Source: Rhipicephalus microplus (lineage: Eukaryota > Arthropoda > Arachnida > Ixodida > Ixodidae). Taken from it: 64,000 bases of DNA. Positions 25,281 through 39,800 of the stretch are shown here, piece after piece. The DNA lies in the NCBI RefSeq assembly GCF_043290135.1, contig NC_134707.1, forward strand, positions 143,717,319 to 143,781,318, in the 5' to 3' direction. Numbering within the stretch: position 1 is the first letter of the stretch; each line of letters starts with the position of its first letter. The notes beneath the pieces were generated by a model that worked only from the letters and a program-made list of their open reading frames with translations, had not been told where the DNA came from and ran no database searches. The translations under genes were made by a program, and so were the position numbers.

Positions 25281-28200
25281 CAGTTAGAAACTTCACTACT
25301 TGAAACACCACAACTAGATACTCCACAACTACGAATTCCACAACTACGAATTCCGCAACTAGAAACTCCACAACTGGAAACTCCGCAACTAGAAACTCCA
25401 CAGCTAGAAACTCCACAACTTGAGACTTCGCGACTAGAAACTCAGCAACTAGAAACTCAACAACTAGAAACTCCACCACTAGAAACTCCACAACTAGGAA
25501 CTCTACAACTTCAAAATCCACAACTAAAAACTTTTCAACTTGAAACTCCACAACTACAAACTCCACAACTAGAAACTCCACAACCTGAAACTCCGCAACC
25601 AGAAACTCCGCAACTAAAAACTCCACAACTAGAAACTCCACAAGTAGAAACTCCACAACTAGAAACTCCACAACTAGAAACTTCGCAACTAGAAACTCCA
25701 CAACTAGACACTCACCAACTAGAAACTCCACACCTATAAATTCCACAACTTGAAACTCCACAACTAAAACTCCACAACTAGAAACTCCACAACTAGAAAC
25801 TCCACAACTAGAAACTCTGCAACTAGAAACTCCGCAACTAGAAACTCTGCAACTAGAAACTTTGCAACTAGAAACTCCACAGCTATAAACCCCAACACTA
25901 TAAACTTCACAACTAGAAACTCAACAACTAGAAACTCCCCAACTAGAAACTCCACAACTAGAATCTCTGCAACTAGAAACTCCGCAACTAGAAACTCTGC
26001 AACTACAAACTCCACAACTACAAACTCCACAGCTAGAAACCCCACAACTAGAAACTTCACAACTAGCAACTCAATTACCAGAGACTGCACAACTAGAGAC
26101 TCCACAACTAGAAACTCCACAGCTAGTAACTCCGCAACTAGAAACTCCACAACTTGAAACTCCGCCACTAGAATCTCCACAACTAGAAAACTCCGCAACT
26201 AGAAACTCTGCCACTAGAACTCCGCAACTAGAAACTCCAAAGCTAGAAACTCCACAACTTGAAACACATCAACTAGATACTCCACAACTACAGATTCCAC
26301 AACTAGAAACTCCACAACTAGAAACTCCGCAACAAGAAACTCCACAGCTAGAAACTCCAACACTTGAGACTTCGCAACAAGAAACTCGGCAACTAGAATC
26401 TCCACAACTAGAAACTCTGCAACTAGAAACTCCGCAACTACAAACTCCGCAACTAGAAACTCCACAGCTAGAAACTCCACAACTTGAGACTTCGCAAATA
26501 GAAACTCGTCAACTAGAAACTCAACAACTACAAACTCCACAGCTAGAAACTCCACAACTAGAAACTCCACAACTTGAGAGTTCGCAACTAGATACTCCAC
26601 AACTAGAAACACCACAACTAGAGACTCCACAACTAGAAACTCCACCACTAGAAACTCCACAACTACAAACCTCACAACTAGAAACTCCACAACTAGAAAC
26701 TCCGCAACTGGAAACTCCACAGCCAGAAACTCTACAACTAGAAAAACCACATCTAGAAACTCTGCAACAACAAACTCTGCAACTAGAAACTCCACAACTA
26801 GAATTTCCACAGCTAGAGACTCAACAACTAGAGACTCTTCAACTAAAAGCTTCACAACCAGACACTGCACAACTAGAAATTCTGCAACTAGAAACCCGAC
26901 AACTAGAAACTCAACAACTACAAACTCCACACGTATAAATTCCTCAACTTGAAACGCCTCAACTAAAACTACACAACTAGAAACTCTGCAGCTAAAAACT
27001 CCGCAACTACAAACTCTGCAAATAGAAACTCCGCAACTAGAAACTCGACAGCTAGAAACCCTCAACTTTAAACTTCACAACTAGAAACTCAACAACTAGA
27101 GACTGCACAACTAAAGACTCCGCAACTAGAAACTCCGCAGCTAGAAACTCCGCAACTAGAAACTCCACAACTTGAAACTCTGCAAATCGAAACTCTGCAA
27201 CTAGAAAATCCACAACTATAAACTCAAGTAGAAACTCCCCAACTGGAAACTCCGCAACTAGAAACTCCGCAACTAGAGACTTCGCATTTAGAAACTCCTC
27301 AGATAGAAACTACACAACTAGAAACTCCTCGACTAGAGATTCAATAAGTAGAAACTCCACAGCTAGAATTTCCACAACTAGAAACCCCACAGCTAGAAAC
27401 TCCACAACTAGGAACGCTGCAAATAGAAAATCTACAACTAGAAACTCGAAAACTAAAAACTCGAACTAGAAATTCTACAACTAGAAACTTCACAACTAGA
27501 AACTCCACAAATAGGAAGTCCAAAATTGAGACTCCACAACTAGAAACTACACAGATTGAAGTTCCACAACTAGAAACTACACAGATTGAAGTTCCACATC
27601 TAGAAACTCCACAACTGAAAACTCCGCAACTAGAAACTCTGCAACTAGAAACTTTAAAGCTAGAAACTCCACAACTTGAGACTTCGCAAATAGAAACTCG
27701 TCAACTGGAAACTCAACCACTAGCAACTCCACAGCTAGAAACTCCACAACTAGAAACTCCACCACTTGAAACCCAACAAATAGATACTCCACAACTACAG
27801 ACTCCACAACTTGAAAATACCATCACTAGATACTCCACAACTACAAATTCCGCAACTAGAAACTCCACAACTAGAAACTCCGCAACTAGAAACTCCCCAC
27901 TAGAAACTCCACAACTAGAATCTCTGCAACTAGAAACTCCGCAAGTAGAAACTCTGCAACTAGAAACTCCGCAACTAGAAACTCCACAGCTAGAAACCCC
28001 ACAACTATAAACTTCAAAACTAGCAACTCAACAACTAGAGACTGCACAACTAGAGACTCCGCCACTAGAAACTCCACAGCTAGTAACCTCGCAACTAGAA
28101 ACTCCACAACTTGAAACTCCGCCACTAGAAGCTCCACAACTAGAAAACTCCGCAACTACAAACTCTGTAACTAGAAACTCCGCAACTAGAAACTGCACAG

Positions 28201-28324
28201 CTAAAAACTCCACAACTTGAAACACCACAACTAGATACTCCACAACTACAAATTCCACAACTAGAAACTCAACAACTACAAACTCCACACCTATAAATTT
28301 CTCAACTTGAAACTCCACAACTAA
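25280..28324 (+). repeat. Mixed satellite stretch at the head of region B
   Basis: This stretch is monomeric satellite with no clean period that I could follow. Pieces resemble later blocks. The ttagaaacttca monomers near 25,282 recall 47,460 and 50,563. The cttttcaacttgaaac monomer near 25,533 recalls 53,828. The rattgaagttcc monomers near 27,557 and 27,586 recall the cagattgaaattcc monomers of region C. Positions 27,770-28,613 match 53,901-54,744. Confidence 0.75.
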
Positions 28325-28613
28325 AACTCCACAACTAGAAACTTCACAACTAGAAACTCCACAACTAGAAACTCCGCAACTAGAAACTCCCCAACTAGAA
28401 ACTCCACGACTAGAAACTCTGCAGCCAGAAACTCCGCAACTACAAACTCTGCAAATAGAAACTCCGCAACTAGAATTTCCACAGCTAGAAACCCCTCAAC
28501 TATAAACTTCACAACTAGAAACTGAACAAATAGAGACTGCACAACGAGAGACTCCGCAACTAGAAACTCCGCAGCTAGCAACTCCGCAACTGGAAACTCC
28601 GCAACTTGAAACT
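27770..28613 (+). repeat. 844-bp block repeated 26,131 bp downstream (upstream copy)
   Basis: The block begins at the gaaacccaacaaatag monomer and ends where the following monomer reads ctctgc here against ctccac in the partner. It matches 53,901-54,744 at a constant offset of 26,131 bp. Scattered single-base differences include cctcg near 28,085 against ctccg near 54,216. A distinctive shortened junction, ctccccactag near 27,895, occurs in both. Confidence 0.85.
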
Positions 28614-31600
28614 CTGCAACTAGAAACTTTACTGCTAGAAACTCCACAACTTGAGACTTCGCAAATAGAAACTCGTCAACTGGAAACTCAACCACTAGAA
28701 ACTCCACAGCTAGAAACTCCACAACTAGAAACTCCACAACTTGAAACCCAACAAATAGATACTCCACAACTACAGACTCCACAACTTGAAACACCACAAC
28801 TAGATACTCCACAACTACAAATTCCGCAACTAGAAACTCCACAACTAGAAACTCCACAACTAGAATCTCTGCAACTAGAAACTCCGCAACTAGAAACTGC
28901 ACAGCTAGAAACCCCACAACTATAAACTTCACAACTAGCAACTCAACAACTAGAGACTGCTCAACTAGAGACTTCGCAACTAGAAACTCCACAGCTAGTA
29001 ACTCCGCAACTAGAAACTCCACAACTTGAAACTCCGCCACTAGAAGCTCCACAACTAGAAAACTCCGCAACTAGAAACTCTGCAACTAGAAACTCCGCAA
29101 CTAGAAACTCCACAGCTAGAGACTCCACAACTTGAAACACCACAACTAGATACTCCACAACTACAAATTCCACAACAAGAAACTCCACAACTAGAAACAC
29201 CACATCTGGAAACTCCGCAACAACAAACTCTGCAACCAGAAACTCCACAACTAAAATTTCCACAGCTAGAGACTCAACAACTAGAGACTCCTCAACTAAA
29301 AGCTCCACAACTAGAAACTCCACAACTAAAAACTCCACAACTTTAAACCCGACAACTAGAAACTCAACAACTAGAAACTTCACACCTATAAATTCCTCAA
29401 CTTGAAACTCCACAACTAAAACTCCACAACTAGAAACTTCGCAACTAGAAACTCCACAACTAGAAACTCCGCAACTAGAAACTCCCCAACTAGAAACTCC
29501 ACAACTAGAAACCCTGCAGCTAGAAACCCTCAACAACTAGAGACTGCACAACTAGAAACTCCACAACTAGAAAACTCCGCAACTAGAAACTCTGCAAATA
29601 GAAACTCTACAGCTAGAAACTCCACAACTAGAAACTCCACAACTTGAGAGTTCGCAACTAGAAACTCCACAACTAGAAACTCCACAACTAGAGACTCCGC
29701 AACTAGAAACTCTACCACTAGAAACTCCACAACCAAAAACCTCACAACTAGAAATTCCATAACTGGAAACTCCACAGCTAGAAAGTCCACAACTAGAAAC
29801 TCTGCAACTAGAAACTCCGCAACTAGAAACTCCACAGCTAGAAAATCCACCACTAGAAACTCCAAAACTAGCAACTCCACAACTACAGACTCCGCAACTA
29901 GAAAACTCCTCAACTAGAAACTCCCAACTAGACACTCCGCAACTAGGAACTCTACAACTTCAAAATCCACAAATAGAAACTCCACAATTTGAAACTCCAC
30001 AACTAGATACTCCACAACTACAAACTCCACAACTAGAAACTCCCCAACTAAAACTCCACAACTTGAAACTCCGCAAATGGAAACTCCGAAACTAGAAACT
30101 CCACAACTAGAAAACTCCGCAACGTGAAACTCTGCAACTAGAAACTCCGCAATTAGAAACTCCACAGCTAGAAACTTCACTACTTGAAACACCACAACTA
30201 GATACTCCACAACTACGAATTCCACAACTTGAAACTCCACAACTAGAAACTCCGCAACAAGAAGCTCCGCAACTAAAATTTCCACAGCTAGAAACTCCAC
30301 AACTTGAGACTTCGCGACTAGAAACTCCACAGCTAAAAACTCCACAACTTGAGACTTCGCGACTAGAAACTCAGCAACTAGAAACTCAACAACTATAAAC
30401 TCCACCACTAGAAACTCCACAACCTGAAACTCTGCAACCAGAAACTTCGCAACTAAAAACTCCAACACTAGAAACTCCACAAGTATAAACTCCACAACTA
30501 GTAACTCCGCAACTAGAAACTCCACAACTAGACACTCCTAACTAGACACTCCGCAACTAGGAACTCTACAACTTCAAAATCCACAACTAGAAACTCCACA
30601 ATTTGAAACTCCACAACTAGATACTCCACAACTACAAACTCCACAACTAGAAACTCCCCAACTAGAAACTCCACAACTTGAAACTCCGCAAATAGAAACT
30701 CCGAAACTAGAAGCTCCGCAACTAGAATTTCCACAGCTAGAAACTCCACAACTTGAGACTTCGCAACTAGATACTCCGCAACTAGAAACTCCACAGCTAT
30801 AAACTCCACAACTTGAAACACCCTAACTAGATACTCCACAACTACAAATTCCACAACTAGAAACTCCACAACTAGAAACTCCACAAGTATAAACTCCACA
30901 ACTAGTAACTCCGCAACTAGAAACTCCACAACTAGACACTCCCAACTAGACACTCCGCAACTAGGAACTCTACAACTTCAAAATCCACAACTAGAAACTT
31001 CACAATTTGAAACTCCACAACTAGATACTCCACAACTACAAACTCCACAACTAGAAACTCCCCAACTAGAAACTCCACAGCTAGTAACTCCGCAACTTGA
31101 TACGTCGCAACAAGAAACTCGGCAACTAGAATCTCCGCAACTAGAAACTCTGCAACTAGAAACTCCGCAATTACAAACTCCGCAACCAGAAACTCCACAG
31201 CTAGAAACTCCACAACTTGAGACTTCGCAAATAAAAACTCGTCAACTAGTAACTCAACAACTAGAAACTCCACAGCTAGAAACTCCACAACTAGAAAATC
31301 CGCAACTTGAGAGTTCGCAACTAGAAACTCCACAACTAGACACTCCGCAACTAGAAACTCCGCAACTAAAACCCGACAACTAGAAACTCAACAACTAGAA
31401 ACTCCACACCTATAAATTTCTCAACTTGACACTCCACAACTAAAAGTCCACTACTAGAAACTCCCCAACTAGAAACTCCACAACTAGAAACTCTGCAACT
31501 AGAAACTCCGCAACTAGAAACTCCACAGCTAGAAACCCCTCAACTATAAACTTCACAACTAGAAACTCAACAACTAGAGACTGCAAACTAGAGACTCCGC

Positions 31601-32461
31601 AACTAGAAACTCCGCAGCTAGAAACTCCGCAACTAGAAAATCCACAACTGGAAACTTCACAACTAGAAACTCCCCAACAAGAAACTCCACAACTAGAAAC
31701 TCCCCAACTAGAAACTCCACAACTAGAGACTGCACAACTAGAGACTTTGCATTTAGAAACTTCTCAGATAGAAACTACACAACTAGAAACTCCTCGACTA
31801 GAGATTCCATAAGTAGAAACTCCACAGCTAGAATTCCCCTCAACTAGAAACCCCACAACTAGAAACTCCACAACTAGGAACTGTGCAAATGGAAAGTCTA
31901 CAACTAGAAACTCGAAAACTAAAAACTCCAACTAGAAACTCTACAACTAGAAACTTCACAACTAGAAACTCCGCAACTTGAAACTCTGCCACTAGAAACT
32001 CCGCAACTAGAAACTCCACAGCTAGAAACTCCACAACTTGAAACACCACAACTAGATACTCCACAACTACAAATTCCACAACTAGAAACTCCACAACTAG
32101 AAACTCCACAACTTGATACGTCGCAACAAGAAACTCGGCAACTAGAATCTCCGCAACTAGAAACTCTGCAACTAGAAACTCCGCAACTACAAACTCCGCA
32201 ACCAGAAACTCCACAGCTAGAAACTCCACAACTTGAGACTTCGCAAATAAAAACTCGTCAACTAGTAACTCAACAACTAGAAACTCCACAGCTAGAAACT
32301 ACACAACTAGAAAATCCGCAACTTGAGAGTTCGCAACTAGAAACTCCACAACTAGACACTCCACAACTAGAAACTCCGCAACTAAAACCCGACAACTAGA
32401 AACTCAACAACTAGAAACTCCACACCTATAAATTTCTCAACTTGACACTCCACAACTAAAA
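28325..32461 (+). repeat. Region B unit B1, about 4.1 kb, the most diverged copy
   Basis: B1 corresponds to B2, B3 and B4 by order of blocks. The gaaactgaacaaatag monomers are near 28,529 and the block of ctggaaactccgcaac monomers near 29,215. The aggaactctacaacttc monomer appears near 29,944, 30,558 and 30,962. The gtccactac marker lies at 31446 and again at 32462. The spacing between these two is 1,016 bp, against 1,047 bp in later copies. Confidence 0.8.
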
Positions 32462-35400
32462 GTCCACTACTAGAAACTCCACAACTAGAAACTCCCCAAC
32501 TAGAAACTCCCCAACTAGAAACTCCACAACTAGAAACTGTGCAACTAGAAACTCCGCAACTAGAAACTCCACAGCTAGAAACCCCTCAACTACAAACTTC
32601 ACAACTAGAAACTGAACAAATAGAGACTGCACAACTAGAGACTCCGCAACTAGAAACTCCGCAGCTAGCAACTCCGCAACTGGAAACTCCGCAACTTGAA
32701 ACTCTGCAACTAGAAACTTTACAGCTAGAAACTCCACAACTTGAGACTTCGCAAATAGAAACTCGTCAACTGGAAACTCAACCACTAGAAACTCCACAGC
32801 TAGAAACTCCACAACTAGAAACTCCACAACTTGAAACCCAACAAATAGATACTCCACAACTACAGACTCCACAACTTGAAACACCACAACTAGATACTCC
32901 ACAACTACAAATTCCGCAACTAGAAACTCCACAACTAGAAACTCCACAACTAGAATCTCTGCAACTAGAAACTCCGCAACTAGAAACTGCATAGCTAGAA
33001 ACCCAACAACTATAAACTTCACAACTAGCAACTCAACAACTAGAGACTGCTTAACTAGAGACTTCGCAACTAGAAACTCCACAGCTAGTAACTCCGCCAC
33101 TAGAAACTCCACAACTTGAAACTCCGCCACTAGAAGCTCCACAACTAGAAAACTCCGCAACTAGAAACTCTGCAACTAGAAACTCCGCAACTAGAAACTC
33201 CACAGCTAGAGACTCCACAACTTGAAACACCACAACTAGATACTCCACAACTACAAATTCCACAACAAGAAACTCCACAACTAGAAACACCACATCTGGA
33301 AACTCCGCAACAACAAACTCTGCAACCAGAAACTCCACAACTAAAATTTCCACAGCTAGAGACTCAACAACTAGAGACTCCTCAACTAAAAGCTCCACAA
33401 CTAGAAACTCCACAACTAAAAACTCCACAACTTTAAACCCGACAACTAGAAACTCCACAACTAGAAACTCCGCAACTAGAAACTCCCCAACTAGAAACTC
33501 CACAACTAGAAACCCTGCAGCTAGAAACTCCGCAACTAGAAACTCTGCAAATAGAAACTCCACAGCTAGAAACTCCACAACTAGAAACTCCACAACTTGA
33601 GAGTTCGTAACTAGAAACTCCACAACTAGAAACTCCACAACTAGAGACTCCGCAACTAGAAACTCCACCACTAGAAACTCCACAACCAAAAACCTCACAA
33701 CTAGAAATTCCATAACTGGAAACTCCACAGCTAGAAAGTCCACAACTAGAAACTCTGCAACTAGAAACTCCGCAACTAGAAACTCCACAGCTAGAAAATC
33801 CACCACTAGAAACTCCAAAACTAGCAACTCCACAACTACAGACTCCGCAACTAGAAAACTCCTCAACTAGAAACTCCCAACTAGACACTCCGCAACTAGG
33901 AACTCTACAACTTCAAAATCCACAACTAGAAACTCCACAATTTGAAACTCCACAACTAGATACTCCACAACTACAAACTCCACAACTAGAAACTCCCCAA
34001 CTAAAACTCCACAACTTGAAACTCCGCAAATTGAAACTCCGAAACTAGAAACTCCACAACTAGAAAACTCCGCAACGTGAAACTCTGCAACTAGAAACTC
34101 CGCAATTAGAAACTCCACAGCTAGAAACTTCACTACTTGAAACACCACAACTAGATACTCCACAACTACGAATTCCACAACTTGAAACTCCACAACTAGA
34201 AACTCCGCAACAAGAAGCTCCGCAACTAAAATTTCCACAGCTAGAAACTCCACAACTTGAGACTTCGCGACTAGAAACTCAGCAACTAGAAACTCAACAA
34301 CTATAAACTCAACCACTAGAAACTCCACAACTAGGAACTCTACAACTTCAAAATCCACAACTAAAAACTCTTCAACTTGAAACTCCACATCTAGATACTC
34401 CACAACTACAAACTCCACAACTAGAAACTCCACAACCTGAAACTCCGCAACCAGAAACTCCGCAACTAAAACTCCACAACTAGAAACTCCACAAGTGGAA
34501 ACTCCGCAACTAGAAACTCTGCAACTAGAAAGTCCGCAATTAGAAACTCCACACCTAGAAACTTCACTACTTGAAACACCATCACTAGATACTCCACAAC
34601 TACGAATTCCACAACTACAAATTCCGCAACTAGAAACTCCACAACTGGAAACTCCGCAACTAGAAACTCCACAGCTAAAAACTCCACAACTTGAGACTTC
34701 GCGACTAGAAACTCAGCAACTAGAAACTCAACAACTATAAACTCCACCACTAGAAACTCCACAACCTGAAACTCTGCAACCAGAAACTTCGCAACTAAAT
34801 ACTCCACAACTAGAAACTCCACAAGTATAAACTCCACAACTAGTAACTCCGCAACTAGAAACTCCACAACTAGACACTCCTAACTAGACACTCCGCAACT
34901 AGGAACTCTACAACTTCAAAATCCACAACTAGAAACTCCACAATTTGAAACTCCACAACTAGATACTCCACAACTACAAACTCCACAACTAGAAACTCCC
35001 CAACTAGAAACTCCACAACTTGAAACTCCGCAAATAGAAACTCCGAAACTAGAAGCTCCGCAACTAGAATTTCCACAGCTAGAAACTCCACAACTTGAGA
35101 CTTCGCAACTAGATACTCCGCAACTAGAAACTCCACAGCTAGAAACTCCACAACTTGAAACACCCTAACTAGATACTCCACAACTACAAATTCCACAACT
35201 AGAAACTCCACAACTAGAAACTCCACAACTAGAAACTCCACAAGTATAAACTCCACAACTAGTAACTCCGCAACTAGAAACTCCACAACTAGACACTCCC
35301 AACTAGACACTCCGCAACTAGGAACTCTACAACTTCAAAATCCACAACTAGAAACTCCACAATTTGAAACTCCACAACTAGATACTCCACAACTACAAAC

Positions 35401-36849
35401 TCCACAACTAGAAACTCCCCAACTAGAAACTCCACAGCTAGTAACTCCGCAACTTGATACGTCGCAACAAGAAACTCGGCAACTAGAATCTCCGCAACTA
35501 GAAACTCTGCAACTAGAAACTCCGCAATTACAAACTCCGCAACCAGAAACTCCACAGCTAGAAACTCCAAAACTTGAGACTTCGCAAATAAAAACTCGTC
35601 AACTAGTAACTCAACAACTAGAAACTCCACAGCTAGAAACTCCACAACTAGAAAATCCGCAACTTGAGAGTTCGCCACTAGAAACTCCACAACTAGACAC
35701 TCCACAACTAGAAACTCCGCAACTAAAACCCGACAACTAGAAACTCAACAACTAGAAACTCCACACCTATAAATTTCTCAACTTGACACTCCACAACTAA
35801 AAGTCCACTACTAGAAACTCCACAACTAGAAACTCCCCAACTAGAAACTCCCCAACTAGAAACTCCACAACTAGAAACTCTGCAACTAGAAACTCCGCAA
35901 CTAGAAACTCCACAGCTAGAAACCCCTCAACTATAAACTTCACAACTAGAAACTCAACAACTAGAGACTGCACAACTAGAGACTCCGCAACTAGAAACTC
36001 CGCAGCTAGAAACTCCGCAACTAGAAAATCCACAACTAGAAACTTCACAACTAGAAACTCCCCAACAAGAAACTCCACAACTAGAAACTCCACAACTAGA
36101 AACTCCACAACTAGAGACTGCACAACTAGAGACTTTGCATTTAGAAACTTCTCAGATAGAAACTACACAACTAGAAACTCCTCGACTAGAGATTCCATAA
36201 GTAGAAACTCCACAGCTAGAATTTCCCTCAACTAGAAACCCCACAACTAGAAACTCCACAACTAGGAACTGTGCAAATAGAAAGTCTACAACTAGAAACT
36301 CGAAAACTAAAAACTCCAACTAGAAACTCTACAACTAGAAACTTCACAACTAGAAACTCCGCAACTTGAAACTCTGCCACTAGAAACTCCGCAACTAGAA
36401 ACTCCACAGCTAGAAACTCCACAACTTGAAACACCACAACTAGATACTCCACAACTACAAATTCCAAAACTAGAAACTCCACAACTAGAAACTCCACAAC
36501 TTGATACGTCGCAACAAGAAACTCGGCAACTAGAATCTCTGCAACTAGAAACTCTGCAACTAGAAACTACGCAACTACAAACTCCGCAACCAGAAACTCC
36601 ACAGCTAGAAACTCCACAACTTGAGACTTCGCAAATAAAAACTCGTCAACTAGTAACTCAACAACTAGAAACTCCACAGCTAGAAACTACACAACTAGAA
36701 AATCCGCAACTTGAGAGTTCGCAACTAGAAACTCCACAACTAGACACTCCACAACTAGAAACTCCGCAACTAAAACCCGACAACTAGAAACTCAACAACT
36801 AGAAACTCCACACCTATAAATTTCTCAACTTGACACTCCACAACTAAAA
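32462..36849 (+). repeat. Region B unit B2, 4,388 bp
   Basis: B2 is bounded by gtccactac markers at 32462 and 36850, with an inner marker at 35803. It follows B3 closely but is 89 bp shorter. Part of the difference lies near 33,435-33,450: the stretch of monomers including cacctataaattcctc, present at 37,860 and 42,340, is missing here. Confidence 0.87.
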
Positions 36850-39800
36850 GTCCACTACTAGAAACTCCACAACTAGAAACTCCCCAACTAGAAACTCCCC
36901 AACTAGAAACTCCACAACTAGAAACTCTGCAACTAGAAACTCCGCAACTAGAAACTCCACAGCTAGAAACCCCTCAACTACAAACTTCAAAACTAGAAAC
37001 TGAACAAATAGAGACTGCACAACTAGGGACTCCGCAACTAGAAACTCCGCAGCTAGCAACTCCGCAACTGGAAACTCCGCAACTTGAAACTCTGCAACTA
37101 GAAACTTTACAGCTAGAAACTCCACAACTTGAGACTTCGCAAATAGAAACTCGTCAACTGGAAACTCAACCACTAGAAACTCCACAGCTAGAAACTCCAC
37201 AACTAGAAACTCCACCACTTGAAACCCAACCAATAGATACTCCACAACTACAGACTCCACAACTTGAAACACCACAACTAGATACTCCACAACTACAAAT
37301 TCCGCAACTAGAAACTCCACAACTAGAAACTCCACAACTAGAATCTCTGCAACTAGAAACTCCGCAACTAGAAACTGCATAGCTAGAAACCCCACAACTA
37401 TAAACTTCACAACTAGCAACTCAACAACTAGAGACTGCTTAACTAGAGACTTCGCAACTAGAAACTCCACAGCTAGTAACTCCGCAACTAGAAACTCCAC
37501 AACTTGAAACTCCGCCACTAGAAGCTCCACAACTAGAAAACTCCGCAACTAGAAACTCTGCAACTAGAAACTCCGCAACTAGAAACTCCACAGCTAGAGA
37601 CTCCACAACTTGAAACACCACAACTAGATACTCCACAACTACAAATTCCACAACAAGAAACTCCACAACTAGAAACACCACATCTGGAAACTCCGCAACA
37701 ACAAACTCTGCAACCAGAAACTCCACAACTAAAATTTCCACAGCTAGAGACTCAACAACTAGAGACTCCTCAACTAAAAGCTCCACAACTAGAAACTCCA
37801 CAACTAAAAACTCCACAACTTTAAACCCGACAACTAGAAACTCAACAACTAGAAACTTCACACCTATAAATTCCTCAACTTGAAACTCCACAACTAAAAC
37901 TCCACAACTAGAAACTTCACAACTAAAAACTCCACAACTAGAAACTCCGCAACTAGAAACTCCCCAACTAGAAACTCCACAACTAGAAACCCTGCAGCTA
38001 GAAACTCCGCAACTAGAAACTCTGCAAATAGAAACTCCACAGCTAGAAACTCCACAACTAGAAACTCCACAACTTGAGAGTTCGCAACTAGAAACTCCAC
38101 AACTAGAAACTCCACAACTAGAGACTCCGCAACTAGAAACTCCACCACTAGAAACTCCACAACCAAAAACCTCACAACTAGAAATTCCATAACTGGAAAC
38201 TCCACAGCTAGAAAGTCCACAACTAGAAACTCTGCAACTAGAAACTCCGCAACTAGAAACTCCACAGCTAGAAAATCCACCACTAGAAACTCCAAAACTA
38301 GCAACTCCACAACTACAGACCCCGCAACTAGAAAACTCCTCAACTAGAAACTCCCAACTAGACACTCCGCAACTAGGAACTCTACAACTTCAAAATCCAC
38401 AACTAGAAACTCCACAATTTGAAACTCCACAACTAGATACTCCACAACTACAAACTCCACAACTAGAAACTCCCCAACTAAAACTCCACAACTTGAAACT
38501 CCGCAAATTGAAACTCCGAAACTAGAAACTCCACAACTAGAAAACTCCGCAACGTGAAACTCTGCAACTAGAAACTCCGCAATTAGAAACTCCACAGCTA
38601 GAAACTTCACTACTTGAAACACCACAACTAGATACTCCACAACTACGAATTCCACAACTTGAAACTCCACAACTAGAAACTCCGCAACAAGAAGCTCCGC
38701 AACTAAAATTTCCACAGCTAGAAACTCCACAACTTGAGACTTCGCGACTAGAAACTCAGCAACTAGAAACTCAACAACTATAAACTCAACCACTAGAAAC
38801 TCCACAACTAGGAACTCTACAACTTCAAAATCCACAACTAAAAACTCTTCAACTTGAAACTCCACATCTAGATACTCCACAACTACAAACTCCACAACTA
38901 GAAACTCCACAACCTGAAACTCCGCAACCAGAAACTCCGCAACTAAAACTCCACAACTAGAAACTCCACAAGTGGAAACTCCGCAACTAGAAACTCTGCA
39001 ACTAGAAAGTCCGCAATTAGAAACTCCACACCTAGAAACTTCACTACTTGAAACACCATCACTAGATACTCCACAACTACGAATTCCACAACTACAAATT
39101 CCGCAACTAGAAACTCCACAACTGGAAACTCCGCAACTTGAAACTCCAAAGCTAAAAACTCCACAACTTGAGACTTCGCGACTAGAAACTCAGCAACTAG
39201 AAACTCAACAACTATAAACTCCACCACTAGAAACTCCACAACCTGAAACTCTGCAACCAGAAACTTCGCAACTAAAAACTCCACAACTAGAAACTCCACA
39301 AGTATAAACTCCACAACTAGTAACTCCGCAACTAGAAACTCCACAACTAGACACTCCTAACTAGACACTCCGCAACTAGGAACTCTACAACTTCAAAATC
39401 CACAACTAGAAACTCCACAATTTGAAACTCCACAACTAGATACTCCACAACTACAAACTCCACAACTAGAAACTCCCCAACTAGAAACTCCACAACTTGA
39501 AACTCCGCAAATAGAAACTCCGAAACTAGAAGCTCCGCAACTAGAATTTCCACAGCTAGAAACTCCACAACTTGAGACTTCGCAACTAGATACTCCGCAA
39601 CTAGAAACTCCACAGCTAGAAACTCCACAACTTGAAACACCCTAACTAGATACTCCACAACTACAAATTCCACAACTAGAAACTCCACAACTAGAAACTC
39701 CACAACTAGAAACTCCACAAGTATAAACTCCACAACTAGTAACTCCGCAACTAGAAACTCCACAACTAGACACTCCCAACTAGACACTCCGCAACTAGGA

